A DNA stretch of 64,000 bases from Gymnogyps californianus (lineage: Eukaryota > Chordata > Aves > Accipitriformes > Cathartidae): assembly GCF_018139145.2 (NCBI RefSeq), contig NC_059481.1, positions 6,808,368-6,872,367 on the forward strand. Direction: 5' to 3'. A program made the translations under genes and the position numbers. A model generated the notes under the pieces. It did not search any database, was not told the DNA's origin, and saw only the letters and a list, made by a program, of their open reading frames with translations. Below are positions 48,101 through 62,045 of the stretch, one piece after another (within the stretch, counting starts at the first letter, position 1; each line of letters opens with the position of its first letter).

Positions 48101-50990
48101 CAAAATTTCATGCTGCTGTCCATGATATATGTTTTTAATATTTTACAGATCTGAGTCTTGCAAACTTTATTATTTAATGCAAAGTGTAATAATAAAAAGT
48201 AATAGGATTACTGATGTGAGTAAAAATTGTTTTCAGAATAAATCTATAAAGATCAGTGTTTGCAGTTGCATGCTTTCATTGACAATTGAGAAATTTTGCA
48301 TACACACAGGAATTGCAATTTTCCTTACATTAAGTTTGCCTATTTGCAGATGTTCAAGAATAAGAAAATTAATTCTGTTTAAATTGACCCTAAATTGTAT
48401 TGCTAGGCAGTTCTGCTATAGAAATGTGAAAGACCTCAGCTGAAATGGGGGGTTGTAGAAGAAAGAAGTGATCTGCAGTAAGACAGAAAAAAACCTCCAG
48501 CCCTCTGTAAGACCAGTGGTGCTTACAGGTACAAGAGAAAGAAGTTGTAGGCATTTCTCAGCAAAAAGAGCTCAAAGCTCCCAAGAGTTTCAAGTATATG
48601 TAATCCCTTTTAAGACGTTTCAAGAAATACTTGTTACCAGCTGAAATTGTTCTATGTAGATCTCCATTTTGTATGAGAGATCTTGTTGCAGATAAACCAA
48701 AGCTGGCTGTCAAGGGAAGTCATACTGTTAATTATGAAAATTGAGAAGAATGGGACATGCTAGTTATACCATGTTGGACAATGTAGAAGTGTTGTGTTAA
48801 AAAAGAAAATTTGTAACTGTATACAGTAGGTCAAGCAAGCCAGGAGTCATAATCTAGCAGTTAATTTCCATTAATCTGTAAACTAGTACTACTTGCAGCC
48901 AGATTTGCCTAAATGAATCTTGTAACTCACTAAAAAAAAAATATATATATATTAAGAAAAAGATTGTCTGAAGTCCCTCATGTTTGTCTCCACGTAAAAA
49001 CAAATGGAAGATTATAAACTAATTTACATGGAGAAAAAAGCAATCCATTGTTGACCTGCTGTTTAAGTGGGACTGAAAACAGATTTGGTCACTACCATCA
49101 ATCAAAAAGATATTAACCTCCCTCCTCCAATTTTCCATTCTCCTCAGAATGGAAAAATCTTACAATTTCAAAGGTATGTTATCTTCTGAAGTTGAGCAAA
49201 AATAGTTTTCAGAAACACTATAAAAGAACTTCAGTGTCAATTGATTGTTCATTTGAAATTTAAAAAATATTTTGTAGAAATACCTTTCTATGAACAATTT
49301 TATTGTGAAAAGCTGAATTGTAAAAATTCTTTCCATACTGGAGAGGAAGCCTGACAAGTTTATCAAAATGCTTTTCATTTCTTCCTTCTGTCTTAGTATG
49401 GAAAGGAAAATTTTAGACAGATATTTTGATAGGGAATTTGTTTCAGACAAAATAAGCATTATAAGAAAAAAATAAATTATTCCTGACCAGCTGTAATTGA
49501 ATTTAATACCTGCAATGAAAAGCATGCTGGACAGTGGGTAGAATAAGAGAGAAATCGGAGCCCGATGCTCTTCTAACACAGATGCACCCACAGGCTTTCC
49601 ACTGTTTACTCTCACTGCTTCCTTGGGGATGCAGTAATTCATTCCAGCTGAGCCCAGACACAGTTCCTCTTCTGGCCATCTCTGCAGGACAGGAGCAGCA
49701 GCTGCAGTGGCTTTTCTGCTTGGGGAAGCAACCTGGAGGGGGCTATGGCACACATTACCCGTGCTGTTTTATTTTAGATAAAACTTGACAGTTATTTCTT
49801 TTTTTTTTAGCAGACTGGTAGTTGTGTGTAGGAAGAACTGTAGTGAGTTCAGAATTTTCATGAACAAAACTGCTGCAAATGAGTAGGAATTAACTGATGT
49901 CTGTTCCTCTGAATTAAAGCTAGGTATTTCCTTCTTCCCTACAATGGCGTCATGCAAGTTTATTCACCAAGTTATGTCCAGACACCTCAGGCTTGAAAAG
50001 CAGCAATGTTATTATTTTAATTCTAGGTCTTGATTGACTCTTGGATTTGCAAAACTGAGTGCTAATCTTATTATTTCAAAGAATGAATGCATTTAAGGTT
50101 TGGGAAAATTCTAATTTAATCTGATGACATGACATCAGACTTAAGATCACATTATACAATGTAGACATATTTTTGTTAATTATGTATTTCTGCAGGAAAC
50201 TGTACTGAAATATTATGTTAAAGGCTATTATTAGAATTAAGTTCAATAGGAAAACCAGGTCATATTCTGGGTATGGTTCTGATAATTCCAAGGTTTTTCT
50301 TAGGAAACTTTATGAAGCTTAACCTACTCAGAAGGAGGAGATATACATCTAAAAGGGACTTCCCTTTTACCTTCTGCCCATTACCCTTCCTTTTCACCAG
50401 CATCTAATGAGTCAGTGTTCTGTCATCAATTAGACAGGGAGGCATTCTTCTTTAGTTATTGATAGTTTGAAGGCAATATGATCTTCTTAGTAATAGTAAT
50501 ACAGAGTTTAGATTATTTATGGAGTCCTTATAAAGTAACAACATAAGAAGTCAATGGGCTTTGTGCAAGAGTGATTTTTGTTTAATAATTTCTTAAATAT
50601 AGCACAATCTAAACAATATTTTATAAAATCTTCAAATAACAAATGCAAACTTCTGTAGGATTTTTATTTTTAAGACTAGATGTTTTAAAACTTTTATAAT
50701 TTAATTTATTTTCAGAATTATCTTAGAATTTAGAAATAACATTTTAGTAAGGAATTATATTATTGCTCCTCAATGTAGAATCTGCGTAATACAGTGTAAT
50801 ATGTTAATTTGTGTGAACTATATTTTTCTTTTATAAGGTTGATGACATAAAAGCGGCTATGACTGAACTGAAGAAAAAAAAGATACGAATATTGAGTGAA
50901 GAGCCAAAAATAGGTGCACATGGCAAACCTGTGATTTTTCTTCACCCTAAAGATTGCCATGGAGTCCTTGTGGAACTCGAGCAAGCTTGA
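42084..50990 (+). CDS. MCEE: MCEE, methylmalonyl-CoA epimerase, mitochondrial, complete coding gene
   Basis: Three exons, 42084-42114, 47160-47500 and 50838-50990, join in frame to 174 residues (human 176). The enzyme interconverts (2R)- and (2S)-methylmalonyl-CoA in the mitochondrial matrix, between propionyl-CoA carboxylase and the B12-dependent mutase. Residues 1-40 hold Arg, Ser and Thr and no acidic residue, fitting a targeting presequence. The rest is one glyoxalase/vicinal-oxygen-chelate domain: GRLNHVAIAVPDLEKA, LPEHGVYTVFVELGNTK, GGMHHICIEV and KPVIFLHPKDCHGVLVELEQA. The metal ligands are H48, H120 and E170, aligned to human H50, H122 and E172. The start codon has a strong Kozak context (GAGATGG). 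It is head-to-head with MPHOSPH10. Confidence 0.97.
42370..47159 (+). other. MCEE intron 1, no gene recognised
   Basis: AT-rich intron. A block at about 42760-43085 is of more balanced composition and open on both strands (85 and 105 codons), perhaps an old repeat. Short tandem copies of a 17-mer containing ACAGCTACTACTAAC lie at about 45645-45682, and a (TTTG)n run at about 46740-46760. Confidence 0.6.
47160..47500 (+). CDS. MCEE: MCEE exon 2
   Basis: Residues 11-124, from the presequence through GGMHHICIE; carries both His metal ligands. Acceptor TTTTTTCAG, donor ATTGAG|GTATTT. Confidence 0.97.
47501..50837 (+). other. MCEE intron 2, no gene recognised
   Basis: AT-rich intron with an A-run followed by (TA)n at about 48930-48953. 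I see no known repeat, RNA gene or further exon. Confidence 0.6.
50838..50990 (+). CDS. MCEE: MCEE exon 3 (stop)
   Basis: Residues 125-174 and TGA, including KIGAHGKPVIFLHPKDCHG and the Glu ligand in VELEQA. Acceptor TTTTATAAG. Confidence 0.97.
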   Translation, partial: VDDIKAAMTELKKKKIRILSEEPKIGAHGKPVIFLHPKDCHGVLVELEQA

Positions 50991-51005
50991 GCTGTAATAT
51001 TCATA

Positions 51006-51011
51006 AATAAA
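51006..51011 (+). terminator. MCEE poly(A) signal AATAAA
   Basis: The hexamer begins 16 bases after the stop codon, followed by a GT-rich stretch at about 51020-51050, giving a very short 3' UTR. Confidence 0.7.
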
Positions 51012-51029
51012 ACAATAGATGAGTTGTGA

Positions 51030-54000
51030 AGTTCCTGAGCTGGTGCTGGGAATATCGATGTGGTATTCAGTCTTTACAAGTTCTCTGTAGTTCCTGTGGA
51101 TTAAGTACAGCTTTTGAGTACTGAAATAGTGCTACAGATTTAGGGTCGTTTTCTTTTTGTTGTTGTTGTTGACCTGATTTTCAGAATTAATATGTTGATT
51201 TCTTGAATTCTCTGTGATTCTAAAGACAAATACATGAGCCAAGTTACATATGTAACATAGTAATTTATGTTCTGTTGCCTCATGTTTGCAGCATGATTTT
51301 ACCTCTGTAACCACAGAAACTGTACAGTTTCTAGGTCAGCCCACATTATTTTGTTCTACATTTCAGAGCAGAGACGTACTTCTCAGTGACAACAATATAG
51401 TTTAGATATTCCCTTTAGAAATAAAGGAAAAATGAACATTGTATTTTCTGTTTTCACCATTCACCATCTGTGCTCCACACTGATTGATTGGTTCATGCAA
51501 TAAAAAAATCCTTACGTTATTGTATGGGTGTCTGCAATCAGTAAGTAAGTTTTCCTTGGCATAACAATTACTGCCAAGGAAGTTACCATGCATAAATCGT
51601 CATTTAGTTGTTTTATGAACTCTGTGGATATGCAGGCAATGTGAGAAAAGTACCTGAAAAATTATTTGCTTGAAATATATTTCGGACTGTAATGTACTTG
51701 TCACATTTTAGTTTTTTCAGGTATTGAATATTTGTTTTTCAAGCTTTATCCATAGGAAGATATCTGGGAGAAACCTGAACAAATAGCAGTTAATCTTTTC
51801 ACTTATTTATAAATATGGTTTTCCTATGTAAAAGCACTTACAAAATCAGTGGAAAACAAGAGCTGCATAAGTCTTGGTTATGTACACTGTCTTTAACATT
51901 AGAGAGCATGCCAGCATCCTTATGTTTCTGATAGACTGCAATCACAGTTTGTTGACTTATTCACGGACAGACTTCACTTTATCAGTGTACGTTAAGCAAG
52001 CAGTGTTTGTCCTGATACTTTCTTTTATAGGTTTGCTTTGACATGTCAGCTGTAGAAATCGAAGACTTGCTGTTTCTCTCTCTAGTTTTCTTAATCCTTA
52101 AAAGTCATATTTTTTCCTAGCTAAACCACAATCTGAATTTTATATTTTCCTGCATCTCTGCATATACAGTGAATAGTTTCAGCTTGATATGAAGTAAGTT
52201 CATTTTAGTCTAGGGGAATTTTTACTTAATGGAAATGGAATTATTTGTGTTCTGTGTCAAGTTTGCTACAACAAAATACAAGTATAATGTTGACCTGAGA
52301 TTTAAACAGGGCTTTAAAGACATTGATGCTTCCTCATGAATTTTACTTCTGAAAAAAACTCTGCAAAGCCATGCATTTTTTTAAAACGAAAGAGTTTTGT
52401 ACTCAAAATAAGTACTCCATCATATTTTAAGAAAAGTAACAGTCTTCCGCAGGGTTCTTGCATTTCATCAAATCACTGTTTAGAGGGTAGTTTGTGATCT
52501 AAATTATAAATTGCTTGAATTTAGAAGTCCTAAGGCTCATGATGGAAAAGCAGGATGATCTGATATTCCTGAAATATGATTCTGCCATTCTAGGAGACAT
52601 TCAATTAGCAAAGCTGCTTTTGTCTTCCGTTCTTTCAAAGACAGGGAGGCATCTTTTCTGCAAAACTAGCATAGGAATGCCAAGACTAGAAGCCTCGCTG
52701 GTTACATGTCAAGATAATTGAACAGAAGTCTTTGAACCTAATACCCTTAGTTTGGTGCAACAGAAAACAGGGCAGTCCTTCCTAGGTTCATACTCCATTT
52801 CTTTGTCCTGTCTGAAGGAGATGGAGTTTTGTGTATGAATGACATCCATAAATACACTCAGAGTAGTAGCTTGATTTAGTACTAGGGAATGGAGATTTTG
52901 AGTAAACAATACTTACTCCACTTGCCTCATTGTGCTCCCCATCTTATTAGCAGAAAGAGACTTGCAATACTTTTAGCTAGTAACCAGCAGTTTTCCTGAC
53001 TGACTGCAGTGGGGTTGCCTAGCACTAACTCAGCTGATGTATTTTGTTCATCATAACTAAGTCATGCTCCTGTCTCACTCACAGTTTATAAATTTCATCT
53101 GACTCTTCCAAAGGTGGAAGTCAAGATATTAACAAAAAAACAAACCCCTCAAAAAAGAGAGTTTAGGTCTGCAAAATTAGTCAATACCCAAAACTGGGGC
53201 ATCCTTATTAGAAGCTCTTACCATTTGGTGGGATCAGACCCCCTTACTTGTCTGGGTATGTGCTACAAGATACGAGAATTTCCACCTCTGGAGCTCTAGA
53301 CTTGGAAGGAATAACCAAGAGAGCTGGACAGCTGAAGAATCTGAAGACAGCTAAGATGCATTGAGAGAAGTTTCCTGTTCATAAGCCTAACTCCCATAGA
53401 CTACAGTGGGAAGAGGATCGGCCCCTGTACTTGTAACAAACTTCTAGTCCTTCACCTTAAACAAGACAGCCTTCACAAGTCATTCTTTATTCTGACTTTC
53501 TAGGGGGTGGGGGAGTGGGGTTAGATATATGGGCCTTACCCTTTGTCGCTGCCATGACTATAAAAGGGGAATAACATCAAGAAAAACAGTGGAAATTCAG
53601 GGATGGAAACTGGAGCAAATGAAAACTGTGATTTGTTTCTTCCAGTGGAGGGACAGTTAATGATCTACCCCTGTTGCATCAGTATACAACTTCTGGAAAG
53701 AACAACAGTGATTCAAATGACTGGAGCTTGATTAGCTCAGAAGGGAATTGGGCTTTGACAATGGGTATTGGTTTGTTTTGGTTGTTTTTTTTTTTCCAAA
53801 AGGTACAGTGAAACCTGCTTTTCTGGTAATGTCAAGCTTTTCAGAAGATGAAGCGTTAATATTGTGCCAGTAAATTTTCTCATGCTTGGGTCATTTGTCA
53901 AGTGCAAGTTCCCTGTTCCAGTCTCTCCATGTGCCTTTTTTCCCCTCTGAGCTCAAGCATGTTCCCATTTTATGCTGCCTGAGGCAGACAAGACACATTT

Positions 54001-57000
54001 TTCTGGACTCAGGCAGCTAAAGGGCTCATAATTCAATGATGCAAAATATCTTTTTTGACTTCCTCTATGCAACCCTCAAGTCTCTCCTAGGTGGGAGGAG
54101 GAGAACAGGCTGCAGAATGAATCCTATTCCATATGATGAGACAAACCTAGAAGCAAACTCAAAAAGCTGAGAAAAGAACTAACTACATGCCTTTTAAAAG
54201 CTAACCTTACAGTTTTGCAAATCTGCAGAAACTCTGGTCACATCATGCTTATACCGCAATTAATTCACCTGAATTAAAAAAAAAAACACTGGGTATTTCA
54301 TTCTGAATTCAATTGCTTTCATTATTACCATATTTACCCAATTTATCACAAGTTTTGGAAGAATGTACTCTATCATGATGCCACAGCTACAGTGCCTTAA
54401 TACAGTTAACACAGCCTGAAAATTTAGAAAGCTGTGAATGAATTACAGATGGCACTTGCTTCTGCAGACCACTTCCTGGGTTGATAATACCTCTGTGTTT
54501 AATGCTGACACTAGAGTTTATTTTCTTAATGCACATGTAGAAGCATTGCTGTTTATTGTTAATGACAGTCCTTGGATTTGGACTTTATTGCTAAGATAGA
54601 TGAATGGAAGTTGGTGTGACCAAGGAAGTCTCATAGAAAGACCAGGAAACATGGAGATGGTTGAGGTACTTACAATAGGTGCTCTGAATGATTCCCTTGG
54701 CACTTCATTTGATTCTCTCCTTAGAACAAATTTTTCCTGTCGTGATCTGACTTGGATTTGTTGGACTCAAGAACCCTTAATTAAGAGAAAAAGTTAGAGT
54801 TAATTGTTTCAATAAATACTCGATGCTTTTACCAAAGCAGTTGTCATATTGGCCAAATTATTAGACTGTGAAACAGAAGAAATCCCTAAAATGGTAGCCC
54901 TGGTGCTTCTGATAAGGTTGCTGGGTGGTACTAAACACAGAAAGGTAACCGACAGTTTAAACTTGGAACATTGAATCATATAAGATTAATACAGAAATGG
55001 AAACTAACAACAATATATAAATTAATTGGCCCAATGCTGACATTTTAAAATGGAAGACCTCACCTTCTTAGGAATGCAAAATTTGTCACCTTTGATAAGC
55101 ATTTTCAAAGCAGTTTGAACATTTTATGAAATGTAAATTTATCTTATTGTGAAGGAGGGAGGTTTGCCTCCTGGGATGGTATAATCCTTAAATATCTATA
55201 AAATTATGTCATCTATCTAGTTTCATGTTCATTTGCACCGTCTTGCATGTTGTTAAACAGCACTGTTAACTGCAAAGTTTATAGCATAGATTCACAAATG
55301 AGGAGTTCTCTCTTAAACATTTTAAAGTAGTGATACATTTTGAAGCACTTCATGACTTTTCTAGGTGTAATCTAAAGTGTAATCTAAAGCAATCTTTTAA
55401 CTGTTATGCTTTGTTAACATAAAAATAGCAAATAGGTACTAAAATCTTCTATAAAATAGAACTTTAATGAAGATTTTTAGTTATATTTAACATTGCATTT
55501 TTTCAGTAATAAAGGCAGGTTTAAACCATGATTTAAAAAAAAAAAAGTTCTGAAGTAACTAGTAACTGTGGGTACTCTGAAGGCATATGTGACCATGCAC
55601 AGTTTGCATTAAATAGGAGGAATATCCTACTTCTGCATCTGTGGCTGGCTTGTATGGAAAAGATTATTTCCAGAAATTGAAGAGTAGCAGAGGAGAGGTG
55701 CATTATTGGACTGGTATTATGCACCTTATTTTTACCTCCCATTTTGGTATGTAATTTTCTATAATAACAATCTGTCTGAGTCACTGTCTCTAAAATGAGG
55801 TGGAGGGAGAATGTTTGTTAGGAACTTAAATTTAAGAAGTTAAAAAATATATCCCACTCCCTTTGGGATCCCTGCAGTCTTTTAAGAGGTCAGTTGTACA
55901 ATACTGGCAGCTGCAGTAACTTAAAGAAGAAAACACATACCTGCCCTATCAAGCTGGGAATACTGCTTTTGGTATATTGATTGAGAAAGTGAAAACTTCC
56001 TTATGTACATGAGGCTATTTCATCAAGTTAACAATTTTGAGAATTAATAATATGAATTAAAACATGATTTGCCAAATGTTTAAACAACCCATCTACAGAT
56101 TATCTATAACTTCCTGTAGTTCTGTGTAAAACATACATGCATTACAGTTTATGTAACGTTTGAGTTCTCATTATCTTCAAAAGAGAACCAAAATCAGTCA
56201 AGTAATTAGGATATAGAAAGGGACAGATGAGAAAAGTCACCATAGAAAACTATGATAGAAAATAGCGTCTTAGTAGCAAATGGCTACTCTGTAGTTAGTG
56301 AATCTTAACAGAAATCTTAACAACTAAAGAAAAAACAAGAATAAAAAACCGACAAAATGGTGTTTCCATGAAGGGCCTTTGCATGTACATGGTATTTGAC
56401 TCGGTGCTAAGCAACTGGTATAGCTACCTCAGGGCAAACAGAAGCACACCAAGTTGGACACACAGCTGTTATAGTGAACATTGATATCTAGCTGATTGGA
56501 ATGCAATATAATTACATTAGGACAGCTTTTCACTTTTGCTATCATGAGAAAGATTACTTTTTACACTTAAGAATAGCTACAAGTCTCAAATTTGCATACT
56601 TGTGAGCAAGTCCTGTCAAAATTGGCCTAAGAGCACTTGATCTGACATATGTTCCTTTATATACGAAGTAATCATCAGCTAGCTGCAGTAGAAAGATCTA
56701 GCAGTTTCTAATAAAAGGCTTGAGGAACCAATTATGTTTATCATTCACCGTAAGAAATGTTCTTGGCAAAACCCACTTCAGTGAGCTTTTAAATATTACA
56801 CATTGCACCTTCCATTTTTAATCTTTATGGGGGGATATATGTATTATCTGCACAAGGGCATAAAAATTATGATTTGATCTCATAAATCTAGCCGTATGAT
56901 GGAATGTGACTAAGTCCAGTGCTGTCCCCTGCTGTCATGTTCAAACTTTTGGTGTTTGATTTTTGTTGCACTGGAGCACCTCAAGCAACAGGGAAATCTG

Positions 57001-57480
57001 AGGTCATTAACTAGCTGGATTACATAGCTAGCATTCAGGAATGCGCTTCACAGAAAAATGGTATGGAAGACTCACAGAAAACAACATATGCTATGGCCCA
57101 CCACCAAAGCAGGGTCCCTAGGTGTACAGACTGCTGGTGCAGGGTGGCCTTGCCATGTGTCACAGCAGGACTGGAGGCCTCCAGCGAACGTACCAGCCTA
57201 CCGCTGCTGCTTGAGGGGCTCCTGAAGGGTAGCTGGGCTGAAGGGTTGCTGCATCCTGCAGGCTGGGGGTGCAGGGGTGACACGCCCTGCAGCCGGCTCT
57301 CCTCAGCGTCCAGGTCTGGGCAAGCTCCTCCATGGGCACATGTGAAGCTGGCACAGAGCTGGGCCTCCAGCCTTCAGTATCTGTGGAAGAACGTATTTGA
57401 CAGGTTAGTCCATACCAGCAAGCCACCCACTTTTTGTGCCATTTTGTGAGAAACTCAGAGGCGTAGAAACGCAGCATCAC
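51030..57480. other. Intergenic DNA, nothing recognised
   Basis: Six and a half kb of AT-rich sequence with only short chance open frames. A small tandem duplication of GTGTAATCTAAA is at about 55366-55389. The last 400 bases become GC-richer, leading into a CpG island. Confidence 0.6.
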
Positions 57481-57489
57481 CTCACCGGC

Positions 57490-58590
57490 CCTCTGTGAGG
57501 CAGCTCAGGGAGTTCTGCCATTGCCTCTTCCAGCCTCGCGGGGAGTAGGCCGAGCAGGACCCTGCGAGCGGAGAGCGACGCCCGCTCTTCGGCGCACGAA
57601 GGCCGGCAGGCAGGGCCGGGGGCAACCGAGCGGTGGGGGCAGCGGGCCGGGGCGGGCGGCCTGAGGCAATGCTGAGGAGAGGCGGGGGACGCCGGGCCGC
57701 CCCGCCGGCCCGGCCCCCCTAAGGCGCCGCGGCGGTCAGGCTATGCGCCATGCAGGTTCCCGGGCGGCCAGCGGTATTCTCTCAGGCAGCTTCCCGGGCC
57801 CACCAGCCGTCTCGGTGTGTGGCGCTGAGGCAGGCACACAAAAGAGCGGCTGCAGCTGCTCCCGTGTCCCCGCCGCGGCGCAGGGTGGGGACCGGCCCCG
57901 CCGCTGCCAGCAGGGGTAAGGAGCGCGGGCGCAGGGCGGGGGACCGGCGGCCGGTGTCGTCGCCGGGACCGGCGGCTCCGCCGGGGGTGGGGCGGCAGCA
58001 TCTCTGCGGGTCCCCTCAGGGGAGGGGGGAGCCCACGGGGCCGGGCGGGCGCTGAGGGGGCGCCGCGGCCACCCCCGCCCCGCGCGAGCGCGGACGTTGC
58101 TCCCCTCGAAATCGGGGCTGGGGGCTGCCCGCCCCGCGAGCAGGTGCCCCCGCCTCATCCTCATCCTCATCCCCATCCCCTGGCAACTGAGCTGTCCGCA
58201 AGGGGACGGGGAGCCGGGGCGAAGGGGAGCCGCTGCGGCATGGCGTCGCCGCCGGTGTGGTCGCGGTCGGCGGCGCGGCGACGGGGGGCTCCGGCACAGG
58301 GGGCTGCCACACGCCCACATGTCCCCGCTGGCGCGGAGCCGCTCTTCTGCCCGCTGTGGCGGGGAGGTGGCGGCGGAGGAGCCGCGCTGCCGCCGCCGCC
58401 GCCTCCTGTCAGCCGTTGGAGGGCTGGCAACGTCTCCCCAGAGCCGGGCTGCTGTTGGGGACAGCGGGTGTCTCGCGCTGCCGGCTCGCGATCAGCTGCC
58501 TCTCGGGACGGCTGCGAGCTCTCCGGCTCAGCCCGCCATCCCGACCGCCTCACCTCAGCTATGCCTTAACGTCTGCTTTCGGTAATGCAG
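57490..58590 (+). promoter_or_regulatory. CpG island, promoter of an unassigned gene
   Basis: About 1.1 kb of very GC- and CpG-rich DNA with many GC-boxes. A strong plus-strand donor CAGGG|GTAAGG at 57915/57916 suggests a first exon ending there. Long open frames exist on both strands but none resembles a protein I know, so the exon is probably non-coding. By human 15q13 order TJP1 or APBA2 could be the neighbour, but nothing in the window decides it. Confidence 0.7.
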
Positions 58591-58599
58591 GGACCGACA

Positions 58600-60417
58600 A
58601 TGCAACATATGCATAATGTCTGTGTTTTGTGGGAGGGCGGGAGGCTTAAGAGTCTGTTTGTCTTAATAGAGTCAAAAGAAATGCGAGAGGAGCCCTCATG
58701 TAATGCAGCACCGCTCAGAGTTTGTATTTGTTTCTGATTTTATGCCTCCAGTGTAGCAAATGGATCAGAGCTTTTGATCCACTCTTTTTCCATTCCCTTC
58801 ATCATGAGGTCTGGAGGGAAAAAGCCGCTCAATGAAGAATACTTGATTTGTGTTGGGATAAACAGCGTGAGACATTATAGCACGGTCTCTTTTCCCTGTT
58901 TTGAACAGTTTTTTGAATATGTGGGGGGGTTTTGTATTGCCATAACAAAAGGGATGGGGGTGGGGGAGAGGAAGGGAATGCTGCGTTTGGAGCTGCGTCT
59001 TGGAAAGGCAAAGACTGGCTCATTTTGCCTCAACTAGCAGCCTGCGCTTTCAGATTTACGTATGTTGCATCCTCAATGTCGTTTTGATGGTTGTATGCTA
59101 GGGAGGGCATACAAGAAAAGAAATTTAAATAAAGACGAGATCATACAACACTCATAGTACAGAGATAACGTGCATTGCAGTGATGTTTAAGAAAAGTCTT
59201 AAATTACTGTGACCAGTTTGGGTAAAAAAGGCAAGTAGTGTTTCAGTTATATTACCTGGTCAAGGCCACCCTATAATCTCCCAGGAGGGGCTGGGAAATC
59301 CATTTGCAGAAAAGGTATTTCATGTATTATGCCTATTACCCAGGAATCCCTCATTAATTAACCAGCAGAACTGAAAAACAGAAAAAACTGCTATTGTAGT
59401 TTTATGTGGTTGTGTGTAAGCAATAGTATTTCCATGTAAGGTAATTTTAAAAGGGAGGAATTTTAGTGTAATTCTTTATTGCCACTTAAGTAAAAATAAA
59501 GTATGTGCTGGTTATCTGTATGTTGAAAAGCATAAGATTGAAGTTTATGTTAAAGCATAAGACTGCAATTTATCACTGTATAGTCCAGATTCTCCTCCGT
59601 ATAGGGCAGACAAGGATGAAAGAGCTTTTCTTTCCATATGTTGTTCTGTGAGTACTAAACTACTAAAGGAGAAGCCACTGTCCTTACTCAACTTTGGGCT
59701 CATAGGATTTCAGCCTGCAGACTTGTCCTTGTAAACCTTGATTGTCAGGCTTTCTGAACCTAAAGTCTCTGATAGTTTAGCCCTTATCTGCACTTGGAAG
59801 TATCTAAAGCTGTTTTTAAAAATGCAGTGTTGCCTCTAATCAGCAGCTGCATTATTGCTTCCCCTTGATCCTCTGATCGTAAATGAAAAATGTTCTTGAA
59901 AAGGCCATAGCTGCTCAGCTCTTTTGGTCAAAGTCTTATGATTCTAAGGAAGAATCTTGAAAAGCATTTTTTGTGCAGTTACTTGGTTAATACCAGTTCA
60001 GGTTGGAGACTGGACATGAATTTAAACAAGAGCTAGGTCTTTAAAAAGTGACCTTTGCTTAAGGCTGTGAACATGAGAAACCACTTGAAGAAGCATAATT
60101 TTACTATCTCTCCAGCTGTTCTGATAAGAACATTTGCTAAGAAATAATTTGTGAAAATACCATGGTTTAAACCTCTTCCAGTTTATACTCCTGGGCTGAA
60201 GGTAGAGAAATCTAGCAAGAAGTGATCTGTTCCAGGCTGCCAGCTCACAGAGAGAAATATGGAAGATCCTGGTTTTGACCAGAACAAAATCTTCGTTGTA
60301 GCCTTTGAACGCATCAGGTTTTAGGTGCTTTTGCAGACTTTTTGTATCTATTTCCCTTGTAATCTGTGTTTAAATAAACAAGGCAATGCTTTCATGCTTT
60401 AAGCCGTTGCAACAATA
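58600..60417. other. AT-rich stretch after the CpG island, nothing recognised
   Basis: Ordinary non-coding composition; probably first intron of the gene starting in the island. Confidence 0.5.
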
Positions 60418-61114
60418 GAGGCTGGGGAGCAGCCCTGCCAAGAAGGCCCAGAGGTCCTGGTGAACAGCAAGCTGCACGTGAACCAGCCATGCACCCTGGC
60501 AACAAAGATAGCCGGGAGCATCCTGGTCTGTATGAACAAGAATGCAGCCAGTAGATCAAAGGAGGTAATTATCCCCCTCTACTCATCATTCAGTAGACCA
60601 CATCTATAATACTGTGTCCAGTTTTGGTCCCCTCTGGTACAAGGAAGATATTAATGAACTGGGAGTTCCACAGAGGCCACCAAAGTGGTTGGGGCTGGAG
60701 GCCAGGCTGTGTGAGGAGAGAGTGAGGGAGTGGGGCTTGCTCAGCCTGCAGAAGGCGAGGCTTTGAGAGGACCTAACAGCAGCTTTCTAGTACTTATAAG
60801 GAGGTCTTCAGGGAAGTGGAGCCAGGCTCATCACAGTGGTATGTGGCAGAGAATGAGAGACAATAGGCATATGTTGAAATGAGAGGTTCAGACTGGATAT
60901 AAACAAAATCTTTTGCCCCACAAGGACAATCATACATGGGAACAGGTAGCCCAGAGAGGTTGTGGTGTCTCCGTTCTTGGAGGTTTTTAAGACCAGACTG
61001 GATAATTTCCTGAGCAACCTGGTCAGGCCTCACTGATGACCCTGATTTGAGCAGGATGTTGGACAAGAGACTTCTGACATTCTTTCCAACCTGAATTGTT
61101 CTATGATCCTATGA
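60418..61114 (+). mobile_element. CR1 LINE, truncated 3' part, plus orientation
   Basis: About 700 bases with the familiar avian CR1 order: GGCTGGGGAGCAGCCCTGCC, GTCCTGGTGAACAGCAAGCT, TGTGTCCAGTTTTGGTCCCC, GAGGTTGTGGTGTCTCC, CTTTCCAACCTGAATTGTTC and the terminal TTCTATGATCCTATGA repeat. It is 5'-truncated and has no intact frame, the usual state of CR1 copies. Confidence 0.93.
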
Positions 61115-62045
61115 ACAGTTGTATGTTTGTGCCTATCCATACGTGATACAAGAAGCAGACATGTTTCCAGAAGTCAGAATTTTTTTAGAAAGAATTAGAG
61201 CTTCCATTCTAGGGCTAATCCATGCATCTCAGCAAAGAAGGAGTATAATATCAGTATGATACATTGGCCTCTATTACCTGTGTAATAGTACATTACTATT
61301 AGTACAAAGTAATACCTTGCTATAAGCCTCCCAAGGAAGAGATATTTGCTTGCAATATTTTTATTTTAATGTAGATATAAACAAAGGAAGAACATACTTC
61401 TTGCAAGCAAGAACCTTTCTACGTAGTACCTTTTGGCACTCCTGTGAGCCAATTAAAGCCTTGCAACATTAGTGCGAGAGACATAGTGGTGGTTCTTATA
61501 GCGGGAAAAAATAAAGCACTGATGCAGTCACATGTACCTCACAAGTTAAGAGGAAGAGCTGAAAGCAGAATCAGAATTCACTAGTTTTAGACACTCTACA
61601 AAACATGCAATTGCTGAGTCAAATGTTCATTATAAGTACTTTGGATACTTGCAAATGGTTTTCCTCTACTGGAGAGAGCATTAAAATGTAAGACTTTTTT
61701 TTTTTTTCCTGAGGACCCATTTTCCCCTGAGAGCTGTGTGAAAAGCAGCTCAAGAAAGCACCGTGTGTTTCTTGAAATGTTCAGTGCTTTAGGCTTGTGC
61801 TGCTTGCGGGAGCTGAACATCAAGCTCCTAGGCTTTTTCATGGCATCCATGAGAAGAGGGCTTTCATTCCAGTTCTCAGTTTTGTCTGAACTTAAGTCTC
61901 ATCTTGGCTAATGATACTGTTTTCCAGAAGAAAGGTCTTATACAACTGGTAAAAACACTTATAGAATGAACTGTTTGTTTCTGATGCTGATAGGTAAATG
62001 CACTGTTATTTGAGTACATGACATTCCTTTCCTTTTTTGTTGCAG
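61115..62045. other. Non-coding stretch between CR1 and candidate exon
   Basis: AT-rich, with a T-run at about 61687-61699. Nothing recognised. Confidence 0.5.

Noticed and set aside
57736..58616. Several 100-194 codon frames in the 57.5-58.6 kb CpG island
   Set aside because: All are Arg/Ala/Pro/Gly-rich, overlap each other on both strands and match nothing I know.
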